This document shows positions 45,552 through 54,301 of a stretch of DNA of 54,370 bases, in pieces. The stretch's first letter is position 1, and each line of letters starts with the position of its first letter. The DNA is from Stygiobacter sp. RIFOXYC2_FULL_38_25 (GTDB lineage Bacteria > Bacteroidota > Ignavibacteria > Ignavibacteriales > Melioribacteraceae): positions 1-54,370 of the forward strand of contig MHAZ01000010.1 in the NCBI GenBank assembly GCA_001803165.1. The letters run 5' to 3'. The position numbers and the translations under genes are program-made. The notes under the pieces are model-generated. The model made no database searches. It was not told where the DNA came from and worked only from the letters and a program-made list of their open reading frames with translations.

Positions 45552-47648
45552 TTACTCTTCTTCGTGCTCTTTAGACTTCTGGTACTCGTCAATAATCTTG
45601 GCTTCCACATCTTTTGGCACTTCTTCGTAATGTGAGAAAGCCATGCTGAACTGTCCGCGTCCTTGTGTTAAACTGCGAAGTTGAGTTGAATATTTATGCA
45701 ATTCCGCGAGCGGAACTTTAGCTTTAATAATCTGGAACGGGCTTTCTGAATCCATACCTTGAATTTTTCCGCGGTGAGATGAAAAATCGCCCATTACATC
45801 GCCCATGTATTCTTCCGGAATTTTTACCGTTACATCATATATTGGTTCAAGGATAACCGGTTTAGCTTCCATAAATCCTTTTTTGAAAGCTTGTGATGCA
45901 GCCAATTTAAAAGAAACTTCGTCTGAATCTACATCGTGGTAAGTTCCGTCAAACAAAGTAACTTTAACATCAATAACCTTGCTACCGGTCAAAATTCCCT
46001 TGGTCATAATTTCTTTAAGACCTTTTTCAACTGCTGGAATAAATCTGCCGGGAACCACTCCGCCTACTATCGCATCAACAAATTCATAACCGGCACCACG
46101 TACTGTTGGTTCTAATTTCAAGTGAACATGTCCATATTGTCCACGTCCTCCTGATTGTTTTTTATGTTTGAATTCAGCGTCTTCGCATCTTCCACGGATT
46201 GTTTCGCGGTACGGGATTCTTGGTTCTACTAATTCAACTTCTACACCGTAACGGTCTTTCAATAATTTCACGGCAAGATTAAGCTGAAGCTCGCCTTGAC
46301 CGGAAACGATTGATTGAGAAATTTCTCCATCAAATTTTGAACGGAGTGTTGGTTCTTCTTCGTGGGCAGTATGGAGAGCAGCCGAAATTTTATCTTCGTC
46401 CCCTTTAGCTTTTGGCTTAACAGCAAAACGAATAACCGGTTCAGGGTACTGCATTTCCGGTAAAAGAATTGTGAAATTCTTTGAGCAAAGTGTATCACCG
46501 GTATGGCTGTCTTTCAATTTAACAACTGCGCCAATGTCTCCAGCATTAAGCTTCCCGATTTCTGTTCTGTTCCTTCCGTTAAGGACAAAGATTTGTCCTA
46601 AGCGTTCAATTTTATCTCTATGAGTATTTTGTAAATCTAAGCCAGCTGCAAGTGAACCGGAATAAACTTTGAAAATTGAAAGTTCGCCAACATGCTTTTC
46701 AGAAAGAGATTTGAAAATTAACAAAGATGTTTCACCTTTTACATCGCAAGCAATTTTAACCGGATTGCCATTCTCTTTCATCTTTCCCTCAACAGCCGGG
46801 CGGTCGGATGGAGCCGGGAAATACTTGGATGCGAAATCAAGGAAAGTATTCATACCCACAGCTTTGGTTGCAGAAACTGCAAAAGCTGGAATCAATCCGC
46901 CTTGTAGAACAGAAGCTTTTAATCCTTTCACTAATTCTTCATCAGAGAGTGTTCCTTCTTCAAAGAACTTATTCATCAATGATTCATCACTCTCAGCAAC
47001 TTTTTCAATCAATTCTTCTCGTAATTTATTCGCTTTGGCTTTTAAATCTGCCGGAATTTCTTCTTCAGTAACTTTCTTAGAACCGGCTTCGCCGTATGTA
47101 ATCATTTTCATTTTTACAAGATCAACAACAGAAGTAAAGTTTGGTCCTTCTTTAGCTGGAAATGAAACCACGATTAAATCAGAACTCAATTTATTTTTAG
47201 CTTGTTGAAAAGTTTCAAAAAACTTTGAGTGCTCGTTATCAATTTTATTTATGATAACTGCAGCCGGTAATTTGTTTTTCTTAATTAAATCCCAAGTCAA
47301 CTCTGTTCCAACTTCAACACCTTCTGCACTCTTAATCACGGAAACGGCTAAATCAACAACATGTAGCGATGAAATCACTTGTCCAACAAAATCCGGGAAA
47401 CCCGGCGTATCAAGAAAATTAATTTTTGTGTTGTTCCATTCAACATGTAACGGACTTGTAGCAATTGAAATCTGTCTGTCAATTTCATTCTGGTTAAAAT
47501 CGGAAGTGGTGTTTCCCTCTTCAATTCTGCCTATGCGGTTAATCTCGCCGGCAGTAAACAATAAAATTTCGGAAACTGTTGTTTTTCCACTTCCGCCGTG
47601 CCCAATGAGCGCAATATTCCTTATAGCTTCGGCTTGATACTCTTTCAA
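45552..47648 (-). CDS. Elongation factor G, EF-G2-type paralogue
   Basis: Translational GTPase of 698 residues with all five EF-G domains. G1 is GHGGSGKT (16-23), G3 DTPGFPDF (about 80-87) and G4 NKID (about 134-137). G1 differs from the GHVDAGKTT of the main EF-G, and this GHGGSGKTT form marks the EF-G2 branch, whose role is less certain (alternative translocase, or a role under stress or slow growth). The C-terminal RGRCEDAEFKHKKQSGGRGQYG and LRSLTQGRGQFSM fit domains IV and V. A second, canonical fusA is expected elsewhere. DUF948 and YtxH genes lie upstream in the same direction. Confidence 0.92.
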   Translation of the reverse strand: MKEYQAEAIRNIALIGHGGSGKTTVSEILLFTAGEINRIGRIEEGNTTSDFNQNEIDRQISIATSPLHVEWNNTKINFLDTPGFPDFVGQVISSLHVVDLAVSVIKSAEGVEVGTELTWDLIKKNKLPAAVIINKIDNEHSKFFETFQQAKNKLSSDLIVVSFPAKEGPNFTSVVDLVKMKMITYGEAGSKKVTEEEIPADLKAKANKLREELIEKVAESDESLMNKFFEEGTLSDEELVKGLKASVLQGGLIPAFAVSATKAVGMNTFLDFASKYFPAPSDRPAVEGKMKENGNPVKIACDVKGETSLLIFKSLSEKHVGELSIFKVYSGSLAAGLDLQNTHRDKIERLGQIFVLNGRNRTEIGKLNAGDIGAVVKLKDSHTGDTLCSKNFTILLPEMQYPEPVIRFAVKPKAKGDEDKISAALHTAHEEEPTLRSKFDGEISQSIVSGQGELQLNLAVKLLKDRYGVEVELVEPRIPYRETIRGRCEDAEFKHKKQSGGRGQYGHVHLKLEPTVRGAGYEFVDAIVGGVVPGRFIPAVEKGLKEIMTKGILTGSKVIDVKVTLFDGTYHDVDSDEVSFKLAASQAFKKGFMEAKPVILEPIYDVTVKIPEEYMGDVMGDFSSHRGKIQGMDSESPFQIIKAKVPLAELHKYSTQLRSLTQGRGQFSMAFSHYEEVPKDVEAKIIDEYQKSKEHEEE

Positions 47649-47677
47649 GTTATTATCTCCTTGTTAAAAGATTAATT

Positions 47678-48061
47678 TTATCTTCTTCTTAACTCCTGCC
47701 AAAATGCGGTAGCGCCTCTTACAAAAGCCCTAACATTCTGAACAAGATTGCGTGCCGGATGTTCCGCTCCATCGAATCTGGAAATTGATGTAAAATTCGT
47801 AAACTTCATGCGCACATTCTCTATCGATCTCTCGATTCCTTCCCAATAATTTTCTGCTGAAGAAACTATCCGGTTTGCTTTGAGTGTGACTTCATTGAGG
47901 TTTTTTAGAACGGGGATTGTTGTATCTACTAACTGCTTTATATCTTTTTGAAGATCACTTAATTGCGCAACAAGTTTTTTAAGAACTACAATTAAGTATA
48001 TACAAAGTGCAGTCGCGGTAATAATTAACAAGACAAGTAAAATTTGCACTAGGTCGGACAT
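47678..48061 (-). CDS. DUF948-like small membrane protein
   Basis: A 127-residue protein with one N-terminal helix (about 5-28) followed by a helical, coiled-coil-prone region (VVLKKLVAQLSDLQKDIKQLVD and VLKNLNEVTLKANRI) and a basic C-terminus. This layout is that of DUF948 proteins, often found beside YtxH genes as here (six bases downstream of it). Function unknown; probably envelope stress or membrane associated. Confidence 0.75.
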   Translation of the reverse strand: MSDLVQILLVLLIITATALCIYLIVVLKKLVAQLSDLQKDIKQLVDTTIPVLKNLNEVTLKANRIVSSAENYWEGIERSIENVRMKFTNFTSISRFDGAEHPARNLVQNVRAFVRGATAFWQELRRR

Positions 48062-48067
48062 AATCTA

Positions 48068-48487
48068 CTATGCTTCCTTTTCAGATTTGTAAGCATCCAT
48101 ACCAGCTTTTAATGCTGATTTAAGGCGCTCGCTTTCTTTTTCAATTTTTTCTTTTCCGGCAGATGCTACATGTCCGGCTTTGTCTTTTGCTTCTACTAAT
48201 ATTTTTTCAGCTTCATCTAAAAGAGAATCAACTTTCTCTTTTGTCTCCGCCACTAAACGTTCGGACTTTTTTTTCCCTTCGTTAATTAATTGAGAAGCTT
48301 TTTCTTTTGCGTTAGTTAAATACCCTTCCGCATCATCCATAAATTCTTGCGATTTATTTTTGATATCCGAGCGAAGTTCTTTGCCCGATTTTGGTGCGTA
48401 GAGAAGAGCAATGATTGAACCGACAGCTGCGCCGGTTAGAAATCCAATCAATAAACCTTTTCCCATTCCGTTATCTTCATTAGCCAT
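48068..48487 (-). CDS. YtxH-domain protein
   Basis: A 139-residue protein with the YtxH start GKGLLIGFLTGAAVGSIIALLYAPKSGKELR (split over about 8-38) and then a long, charged helix (about 45-130) rich in Lys, Glu and Ala. Its size fits stress-linked YtxH proteins. The frame opens earlier at 48499, but the ATG at 48487 has GGAGG six bases upstream and is clearly the start. It precedes the DUF948 gene. Confidence 0.88.
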   Translation of the reverse strand: MANEDNGMGKGLLIGFLTGAAVGSIIALLYAPKSGKELRSDIKNKSQEFMDDAEGYLTNAKEKASQLINEGKKKSERLVAETKEKVDSLLDEAEKILVEAKDKAGHVASAGKEKIEKESERLKSALKAGMDAYKSEKEA

Positions 48488-48575
48488 ATTAACCTCCAAT
48501 TAATGTGTTTGAAGTAGTGCCAAAATAGTGAGGATAGCTTCTAAAATCAAGGACAGGATTGTCTAAATCAACAAC

Positions 48576-49034
48576 TCATTTATCTGAAAATAAACGGTGA
48601 AAGTAGCTCTTTTCTTGTTCTAATTGTTTTAAAGCAGTGTTCTCTTGATTAGCTTCACCAATCTTTTGTATTTGATTCCCAAACTCTTCAGCTTTGATCA
48701 CAGTACAGCTATTTACTTTTGCATAATTCATCAAACTGTGATCGGATGAAACGAGTATTATCAGTTTTCTGTTTTTAGAGTTATCAATTTCCTGGCGAAT
48801 CATATAATCAGAAATATGATTTTCTGAGTAAACGATTTTTCCTTTGGAAAGATGAAGCGGTGTTTTTACGTGTCCATCTAAATGAAGAGTAAGATTGCAT
48901 TTCTTGCCGGTAAAATATCCGTTTAACAAACTCACTAATTGCACTCGGCTTGATTGTTTATCCTTACTCTGTATTTGGCTAAGAGATTTAATTTTGCCAA
49001 TCAGATTATTGCCGTCAATTATGTAGTGGTTCAT
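48576..49034 (-). CDS. NYN-domain (YacP-like) putative RNA-binding/nuclease protein
   Basis: A 152-residue protein beginning MNHYIIDGNNLIGKI, with Asp and Asn in the first-strand motif of NYN/PIN-like nucleases. VVYSEN/DYMIRQ and ILVSSDHSLMNYAK follow as the second and third acidic strands, which matches YacP-like NYN proteins. The frame opens 60 bases earlier with no homology, so I start at the ATG at 49034; there is no strong ribosome site. Activity is inferred from motifs only. Confidence 0.75.
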   Translation of the reverse strand: MNHYIIDGNNLIGKIKSLSQIQSKDKQSSRVQLVSLLNGYFTGKKCNLTLHLDGHVKTPLHLSKGKIVYSENHISDYMIRQEIDNSKNRKLIILVSSDHSLMNYAKVNSCTVIKAEEFGNQIQKIGEANQENTALKQLEQEKSYFHRLFSDK

Positions 49035-49135
49035 ACCGCAAATGTAGGAATAAAAAAACCATATTGGGGAAGTCCCACGTAAATTGGGAAACAAGTAATT
49101 GCAGTCGGATAAGCGAAAAAAATATTTCGGAAGGA

Positions 49136-49714
49136 TTAGACGATTTTAAGTAATTCTTTGTAAAGTTTTTGAATTGGCAATCCGGTTACGTTATAATAAC
49201 AGCCCTTAATTCTCTCTACGAACACGGATCCGAAATCATCCTGAATTCCGTAAGCACCGGCTTTATCCATCGGGCTACCGGTTTTGATGTAATCAACGAC
49301 TTCATTTTTGGAAAGGATACGAAATGTAACTTTTGTCTTTTCGTAAGAGACAATTTGCTTTTTTGTTTTCTGATTTAGAATTGAAAACCCGGTATATACT
49401 TCGTGAGTTCTTCCGCTCAATTTTGATAAAATCTTGAAAGCATCTTTTTCATCTTTTGGTTTGCCAATTATTTCATGGTCGAGAACTACAATCGTATCAG
49501 CAGTTATGATGATTGAATCGCTAACTTTTTTAGCGGCTTCTTTCATCTTATGCAGCGATAAACGTTTTACAGTCTGAACCGGATGTTCGCCATCAAAAAT
49601 CTCTTCATGAAGATCAACCTGGAATGATTTGAACTTAAGTCCAATTTGCTTAAGCAGCTTTCTTCTTCGTGGAGATTTGGATGCAAGAAATATGGATTGA
49701 TTAGAATTAATCAT
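49136..49714 (-). CDS. maf: Maf-family nucleotide pyrophosphatase
   Basis: House-cleaning nucleotide pyrophosphatase (YhdE/Maf type), possibly acting on dTTP, UTP or modified nucleotides. The 192 residues have LASKSPRRRKLLKQIGL (10-26), ADTIVVLD (about 73-80) and GKPKDEKDAFKILSKLSGRTHEVYTG (split over about 84-110). DKAGAYGIQD comes near 150. Which Maf branch it belongs to cannot be decided from the motifs alone. Confidence 0.92.
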   Translation of the reverse strand: MINSNQSIFLASKSPRRRKLLKQIGLKFKSFQVDLHEEIFDGEHPVQTVKRLSLHKMKEAAKKVSDSIIITADTIVVLDHEIIGKPKDEKDAFKILSKLSGRTHEVYTGFSILNQKTKKQIVSYEKTKVTFRILSKNEVVDYIKTGSPMDKAGAYGIQDDFGSVFVERIKGCYYNVTGLPIQKLYKELLKIV

Positions 49715-49744
49715 TAGTAGTAAAAGGAAATGTAATAGATGAGA

Positions 49745-50143
49745 CTAACGGAAAAGAGCTTTTATGCTTCCCCATGTTCTCTTTACGCTGGAAACGTTAT
49801 GACGAACCGGGACTTCGTTTGAATAGCTTGTTGAGCCATCATTATCAACTATTTTCAAACGGTAGCTGTAAACCGCGTCAGTTACTTTGTAAGCAGAATT
49901 ATCTACAAATTCATAATTTTTGTCTTCACGAGGTTCAACAGTACCAACATAACCAAAACTGCCGTTAACTGTTTTTCTTTCAACTTCATAATGCTTGAGG
50001 TTCGATTCTGCTGAAGCTTGCCAAAAAACTACAATTGTTCCATCGTTTTGACTTTTCACAGAAAACTTTAAAATGCTGGCACCGGCAAATACAATTGCTG
50101 ATGTAAGTAGAAGAAACGCTATAAGAATTCTATTTCTCATCAT
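49745..50143 (-). CDS. Small secreted protein with fibronectin type III-like domain
   Basis: A 132-residue protein with a signal peptide (about 1-22, MMRNRILIAFLLLTSAIVFA) and one fibronectin-like beta domain (about 25-113: VVFWQASAESNLKHYEVERK and YSYRLKIVDNDGSTSYSNEVPVR). A short basic tail follows. No sorting domain or enzyme motif is seen, and its function is not known. It lies between maf and the MATE exporter gene. Confidence 0.7.
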   Translation of the reverse strand: MMRNRILIAFLLLTSAIVFAGASILKFSVKSQNDGTIVVFWQASAESNLKHYEVERKTVNGSFGYVGTVEPREDKNYEFVDNSAYKVTDAVYSYRLKIVDNDGSTSYSNEVPVRHNVSSVKRTWGSIKALFR

Positions 50144-50193
50144 TTTCCAGCCAAAATATATTTTTCTACGACCTCATTGTCAAGGTAAATATC

Positions 50194-51546
50194 CTAAACT
50201 TTTTCGTACTTGTGCCAATTGCCAAACCGGAATTTGATGAAGATTGTAGAGGCAAAAATTAACACATAGAACGGAAGAGCAGCCCAGGCACCAACTAAAC
50301 CCAACTTTAGAAAGACTCCTAAGAAATAGGAAATTGGTACGAAAATAAACCAGTTAACAATCACTTCAGCCATCATCACAAAAAACGTTGCGCCGGATGC
50401 TTGTAAGCCGTTAGCCAATACGACTCCAATTCCATAGAAGATTTGCCCGAATCCGGCAATTCTAAGAGCCGGGACTGCTGTTTCAATAACATTTTGATCA
50501 TTGGTTGTAATTGCAAGAACAAGTCTTGGGGCTATAGTAAAGAATGCACCAACTACTACAGTATAAATAGTAGCCAGTTTACTTGTCTCGAAGCCGAGGT
50601 GTTTTGCTCTAACCATATCTCCGCTACCTATTGAATTCCCGACCAATGTCTGCACGGCAATTCCAAATCCGAAACAAGGAAGAAGAGAAATTAGCAGAGA
50701 AGAGAAAACAACATTGCTTGCAGCTTGTTCAACCGTGCCGATTAATCCAGTGATAGAAATGAAGCTAAGGAATCCAACAAGTATAAAAATATTTTGAAGA
50801 GAGACTGGAAGAGATATCTTAATGATTGAAGAAGCTATTTCCTTAACAAATTTCAGATTTCTGAAATAATGAAATTTCTTCCTATACGATGGCATAAGTG
50901 ACACGCTGAAATAAAAAATCGCATCGCAAATTGTTGCCAGAGTTGAACCAAGCCCGGAACCGGCAAGTCCCATTCCTTTAATTCCAAATGCGCCGTAAAT
51001 CAAAATTATGTTGAAAACTATATTGAGAAAGTTTACAAGCAACCCTGAAATCATAAAAATTTTGGTTTTGCCAATGCCAAAGAAAAAGCCGCGGTAAGAA
51101 ACAGTTATAAGAAAGAATGGAATGCCCATGAAGCGGTAATGCAAAAACTCGCCGGCATAAAAACCTACTTTATCATCAGCAGCAAAGAATGAAGCAATAT
51201 CGTGCGAGAAAGCTACTACAAAAAAACTTACGAAAATGCCTATTAAAAAAGTTAGGATGATTGCTGTGTTTAATACTTTACCGCAGTCCTCGTAATTTTT
51301 CTCACCAAATCTTCTGGCAATTAAAACATGCGTCCCGGTTGCGAGAGATGAAAATAAACTCACAACAGCCCAGGTTGCAAGCACACCAATTCCCATAGCA
51401 GCTAAAACATATTCAGTATCCGGCAATCTGCCAACAAGTGCAGTATCAACCAAGGAAACAATCATTTGGGTGGATAAACCGGCAATTGCGGGAAGTGCAA
51501 TGCGAAGGATGTATTTATAATCTTTTGATATCGAAAGTAAACTCAT
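50194..51546 (-). CDS. MATE-family multidrug/sodium antiporter
   Basis: A 450-residue exporter with about twelve helices in two equivalent halves. The family pattern is in LSTQMIVSLVDTALVGRL (25-42) and the half-site ISITGLIGTVEQAA. It is probably a cation-coupled exporter of drugs or metabolites, with the substrate unassignable. ATG at 51546; it diverges from the HTH gene across about 96 bases. Confidence 0.9.
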   Translation of the reverse strand: MSLLSISKDYKYILRIALPAIAGLSTQMIVSLVDTALVGRLPDTEYVLAAMGIGVLATWAVVSLFSSLATGTHVLIARRFGEKNYEDCGKVLNTAIILTFLIGIFVSFFVVAFSHDIASFFAADDKVGFYAGEFLHYRFMGIPFFLITVSYRGFFFGIGKTKIFMISGLLVNFLNIVFNIILIYGAFGIKGMGLAGSGLGSTLATICDAIFYFSVSLMPSYRKKFHYFRNLKFVKEIASSIIKISLPVSLQNIFILVGFLSFISITGLIGTVEQAASNVVFSSLLISLLPCFGFGIAVQTLVGNSIGSGDMVRAKHLGFETSKLATIYTVVVGAFFTIAPRLVLAITTNDQNVIETAVPALRIAGFGQIFYGIGVVLANGLQASGATFFVMMAEVIVNWFIFVPISYFLGVFLKLGLVGAWAALPFYVLIFASTIFIKFRFGNWHKYEKV

Positions 51547-51642
51547 ATGTTGTAAAGATATCGAAATAAAATCTTGGGTAAAAAAGTTTTCTTAAATTTT
51601 ACTATTTTGTATTTGAGAACTGCTTCAACACAAAAGGTGATT

Positions 51643-52188
51643 ATGACAAAGCAGGAAGAATTAAAATATTTGATTCACACTCTCGGCATCAAGCATTCTA
51701 TGATTGCTGAAAAGCTTGACATGAAAGTTCAAACTCTCTCCTATCTCATCAACGAAAGTCCGCAGTTTGATGATGACCTCTACAAGCAAATCAAAAAAAT
51801 AATTGAAGATTACCAATTTGAGCTTAACCTCTTTGATGTAGAAACGCCCGATAATTTAGACTTATTTACTGGCGAGACGTTACAAATAGGAATTGGCGAA
51901 CGGATGAGATTGTTTGCCCGCAAAAAATATGGCACTCTTAAAAAATTGGCTGAAGCAATGCAGATTTCCCCGCAACAGCTTCAACAATATATTAGTAGTA
52001 AACGGGAACCCGGTACAAGAATTTTAGCTAAGCTGCTTCGTCTCGGCTGCGATGTGAATTGGCTACTGGGAGGAAAAGAATCGCTCGAATCTTATAAAAT
52101 ATATAAACTTGAAAGCGAGTTAAGACGCTTACAAAGCACTATTACGCAAATCCATTCTATTATGCAAAAGACAGAAACCGGTCATTGA
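51643..52188 (+). CDS. Tandem helix-turn-helix protein (XRE-like)
   Basis: A 181-residue protein with two HTH segments: an N-terminal one (about 12-45, IKHSMIAEKLDMKVQTLSYLIN) and a second, more typical XRE-type one (about 92-150, GTLKKLAEAMQISPQQLQQYIS then KREPGTRILAKLLRLG with INWLLGG-like VNWLLGG). A coiled-coil C-terminus follows. The frame opens earlier at 51574, but the ATG at 51643 has AAGGTG four to nine bases upstream. It ends 91 bases before the repeat lipoprotein gene and could regulate it; no operator is evident. Confidence 0.75.
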   Translation: MTKQEELKYLIHTLGIKHSMIAEKLDMKVQTLSYLINESPQFDDDLYKQIKKIIEDYQFELNLFDVETPDNLDLFTGETLQIGIGERMRLFARKKYGTLKKLAEAMQISPQQLQQYISSKREPGTRILAKLLRLGCDVNWLLGGKESLESYKIYKLESELRRLQSTITQIHSIMQKTETGH

Positions 52189-52279
52189 GATTCGTTGTTC
52201 ACCGGCACATTTGATTAAAGTCAACTTTCGTCGAAGAAGATTTTCTCTATCTTGCAAAAGTCTTTTTTTGAGGGAACCC

Positions 52280-54178
52280 ATGAAAAAATTACTCTTACCA
52301 TTAACTTTTTTAATTCTCGTTTTTCTATCTAACAGTTGCGATCTGCTTAACTCTGATCCAAATAAGAGCGACTTGAAATCCATAAGTGGAAACTTTGATA
52401 ACTGGAATTTGGGAAGCGATAAAATGCTTCGTTACGGAGTGGAAGACCAAAGTGGAAATTTTATGCCGATTGGCTCTACGCCGATTTCGAGTAACGGGGC
52501 ATTCAAGTTCGATTCACTCTTGGTCCCGCCAGATTATAGTTTTGAAAATGTTGGGGAAGGTCCTTTTAATGATGGTTGTACCGGAGCCCTAAATGTATCC
52601 AACAAGAATGCTCAAGTAACTGCGGCTAGATTTGTTGTAACTGAACAAAACCCCAATAAAATTATCGGCAAAGTATATAATGCAACCGGCGAGATTAAAG
52701 ATGATGCAGTGGTTGATATAGGCGGTTTCTTTACAGAATATGTTTATTCAAAAGATACTTTGACAATGAGCGGAGAGAAGTTATGCATAGAGACAGGCGG
52801 CTCCACATCCAAAAATCAAATAGATGCAAAATTAAAAATCGGCTGGAATAAAATAATATTCAAAACAATAGAGGCTACACAAAACTCTAAGACTATTCTA
52901 CTCTCTACAAGACTCTCTTCCGGCGGTAGATGGTTCTTCAAAGATGATAGACCGGTTTTGCAATCTGAATACGATATTAATATTGATGCGAAATTTGAAT
53001 ATTGGTATGAAGGAAGCGGAAAGCAACTTCAGTTAGGAGAATATAATTATGAAACTAACCAGTTCTTCCCTTACGCTTATGCAGATATTTCTGCTGAAGG
53101 AAAATTTACAATTGCAAAAACAAAATCCCCGGAAATAAATTTTTTGCATTCCCCCGAGAACCTATATGCTGATAAAATGAATTGTTCTATAAACTTGAGC
53201 GCTTCCGATCCTAAAGCTGTTGTTGCTACATCGCGTATGATTATTATTGATAAAGCGAGCCAGAAACTCGTTTCCGAAGTTTTTTACGGCATTGATATAA
53301 ATAGAAACGGGAACAGAGATGCCGGCGATTCTGAATTCCAGTTTGTCTTTGCTGATAAACCGGTAACAGTTAAAGGTGAATCAACATGTAACTTCACTAA
53401 TCAGGAAGGGCAACCGAGTACTGACAATTTGAAAATTGATGTAGCACTTCAGAGTGGTTGGAATAAAGTAATGTTTCAGTTCTCAGAGTTTACTTCTAAC
53501 GTTACAAAGCGTAACTTGATAAACGCGGCAGCTAATCAAGGCAACTGGTATTACCAGCCAGCGCAGCCAGATATAAGCGGCAGTTTTCCTCTACAACTTA
53601 GCGGCAAATTTGATTTCTGGCAGGAAGGTGCAAATAAAGTCTTGGTAGTTGGCGAAACAGATTATCAGTCTCAAACTCTTTCAAGGTTTGGTTCCGGTGA
53701 TATTTCTCAAGAGGGACAATTCACAATCACATCTGCAATTGCACCGGATCAAAAATTTTTACGCCAAGTTCAATATTTGTATGTTGATCCAAACTCTTGT
53801 ACGACTACTCTAAGTATTAGTGATTTTAATGCGAGAGCTGCAACTGCACATTTTTTCATATTAGATAAGAACAGCGGGCAGCAAGTCGGGGTTGCTTCCT
53901 TCGGTTATGATGCTGCAAAAAATGCAAGATTTGATCCGGGCGACTATCAGATAAATTTAATTTTCTCCGACCGAGACGTTACAGTAACAGGAGAATCTAA
54001 CTGCAATCAAAAAGATCCTAATGGAAATCCTTTTACAGATGTGCGGAAATATAATCTCTCTTTAAAAAAAGGCTGGAATATTGTAACCGAAAAAATATTG
54101 GAAGTAGGCTCATCATCATGGAAAGTTGAGCTGACTTCCGGAATGCCAACTCAAGGGAATTGGTATTACGGGAAATAA
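52280..54178 (+). CDS. Lipoprotein of three ~190-residue repeats
   Basis: No family recognised. MKKLLLPLTFLILVFLSNSC is a lipoprotein signal with the lipid-accepting Cys at 20. The rest is three repeats (about 35-220, 235-425 and 441-630 in this numbering). Each begins with an F-[DE]-x-W segment (NFDNWN, KFEYWY, KFDFWQ), carries two conserved cysteines 68-69 residues apart, includes a GWNK/GWNI strand, and ends RWFF or NWYY. The frame starts at 52211, but the ATG at 52280 has GAGGG upstream. It is followed by a strong terminator and is probably a surface or periplasmic binding protein. Confidence 0.8.
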   Translation: MKKLLLPLTFLILVFLSNSCDLLNSDPNKSDLKSISGNFDNWNLGSDKMLRYGVEDQSGNFMPIGSTPISSNGAFKFDSLLVPPDYSFENVGEGPFNDGCTGALNVSNKNAQVTAARFVVTEQNPNKIIGKVYNATGEIKDDAVVDIGGFFTEYVYSKDTLTMSGEKLCIETGGSTSKNQIDAKLKIGWNKIIFKTIEATQNSKTILLSTRLSSGGRWFFKDDRPVLQSEYDINIDAKFEYWYEGSGKQLQLGEYNYETNQFFPYAYADISAEGKFTIAKTKSPEINFLHSPENLYADKMNCSINLSASDPKAVVATSRMIIIDKASQKLVSEVFYGIDINRNGNRDAGDSEFQFVFADKPVTVKGESTCNFTNQEGQPSTDNLKIDVALQSGWNKVMFQFSEFTSNVTKRNLINAAANQGNWYYQPAQPDISGSFPLQLSGKFDFWQEGANKVLVVGETDYQSQTLSRFGSGDISQEGQFTITSAIAPDQKFLRQVQYLYVDPNSCTTTLSISDFNARAATAHFFILDKNSGQQVGVASFGYDAAKNARFDPGDYQINLIFSDRDVTVTGESNCNQKDPNGNPFTDVRKYNLSLKKGWNIVTEKILEVGSSSWKVELTSGMPTQGNWYYGK

Positions 54179-54202
54179 CATTTTTTTCAATGTTCCTACA
54201 AC

Positions 54203-54233
54203 AAAAAAAGCATCTGGTAAGATGCGTTTTTTT
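54203..54233 (+). terminator. Rho-independent terminator
   Basis: GCATCT-GGTA-AGATGC flanked by seven A and then G with seven T. It lies just after the repeat lipoprotein. Confidence 0.88.
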
Positions 54234-54301
54234 GTGGAGCTAAACGCGTTCCTCCGTAGTTCCAAAGAAATCACTTTGTAGGAATCCCTTCGGGAGAACC
54301 G

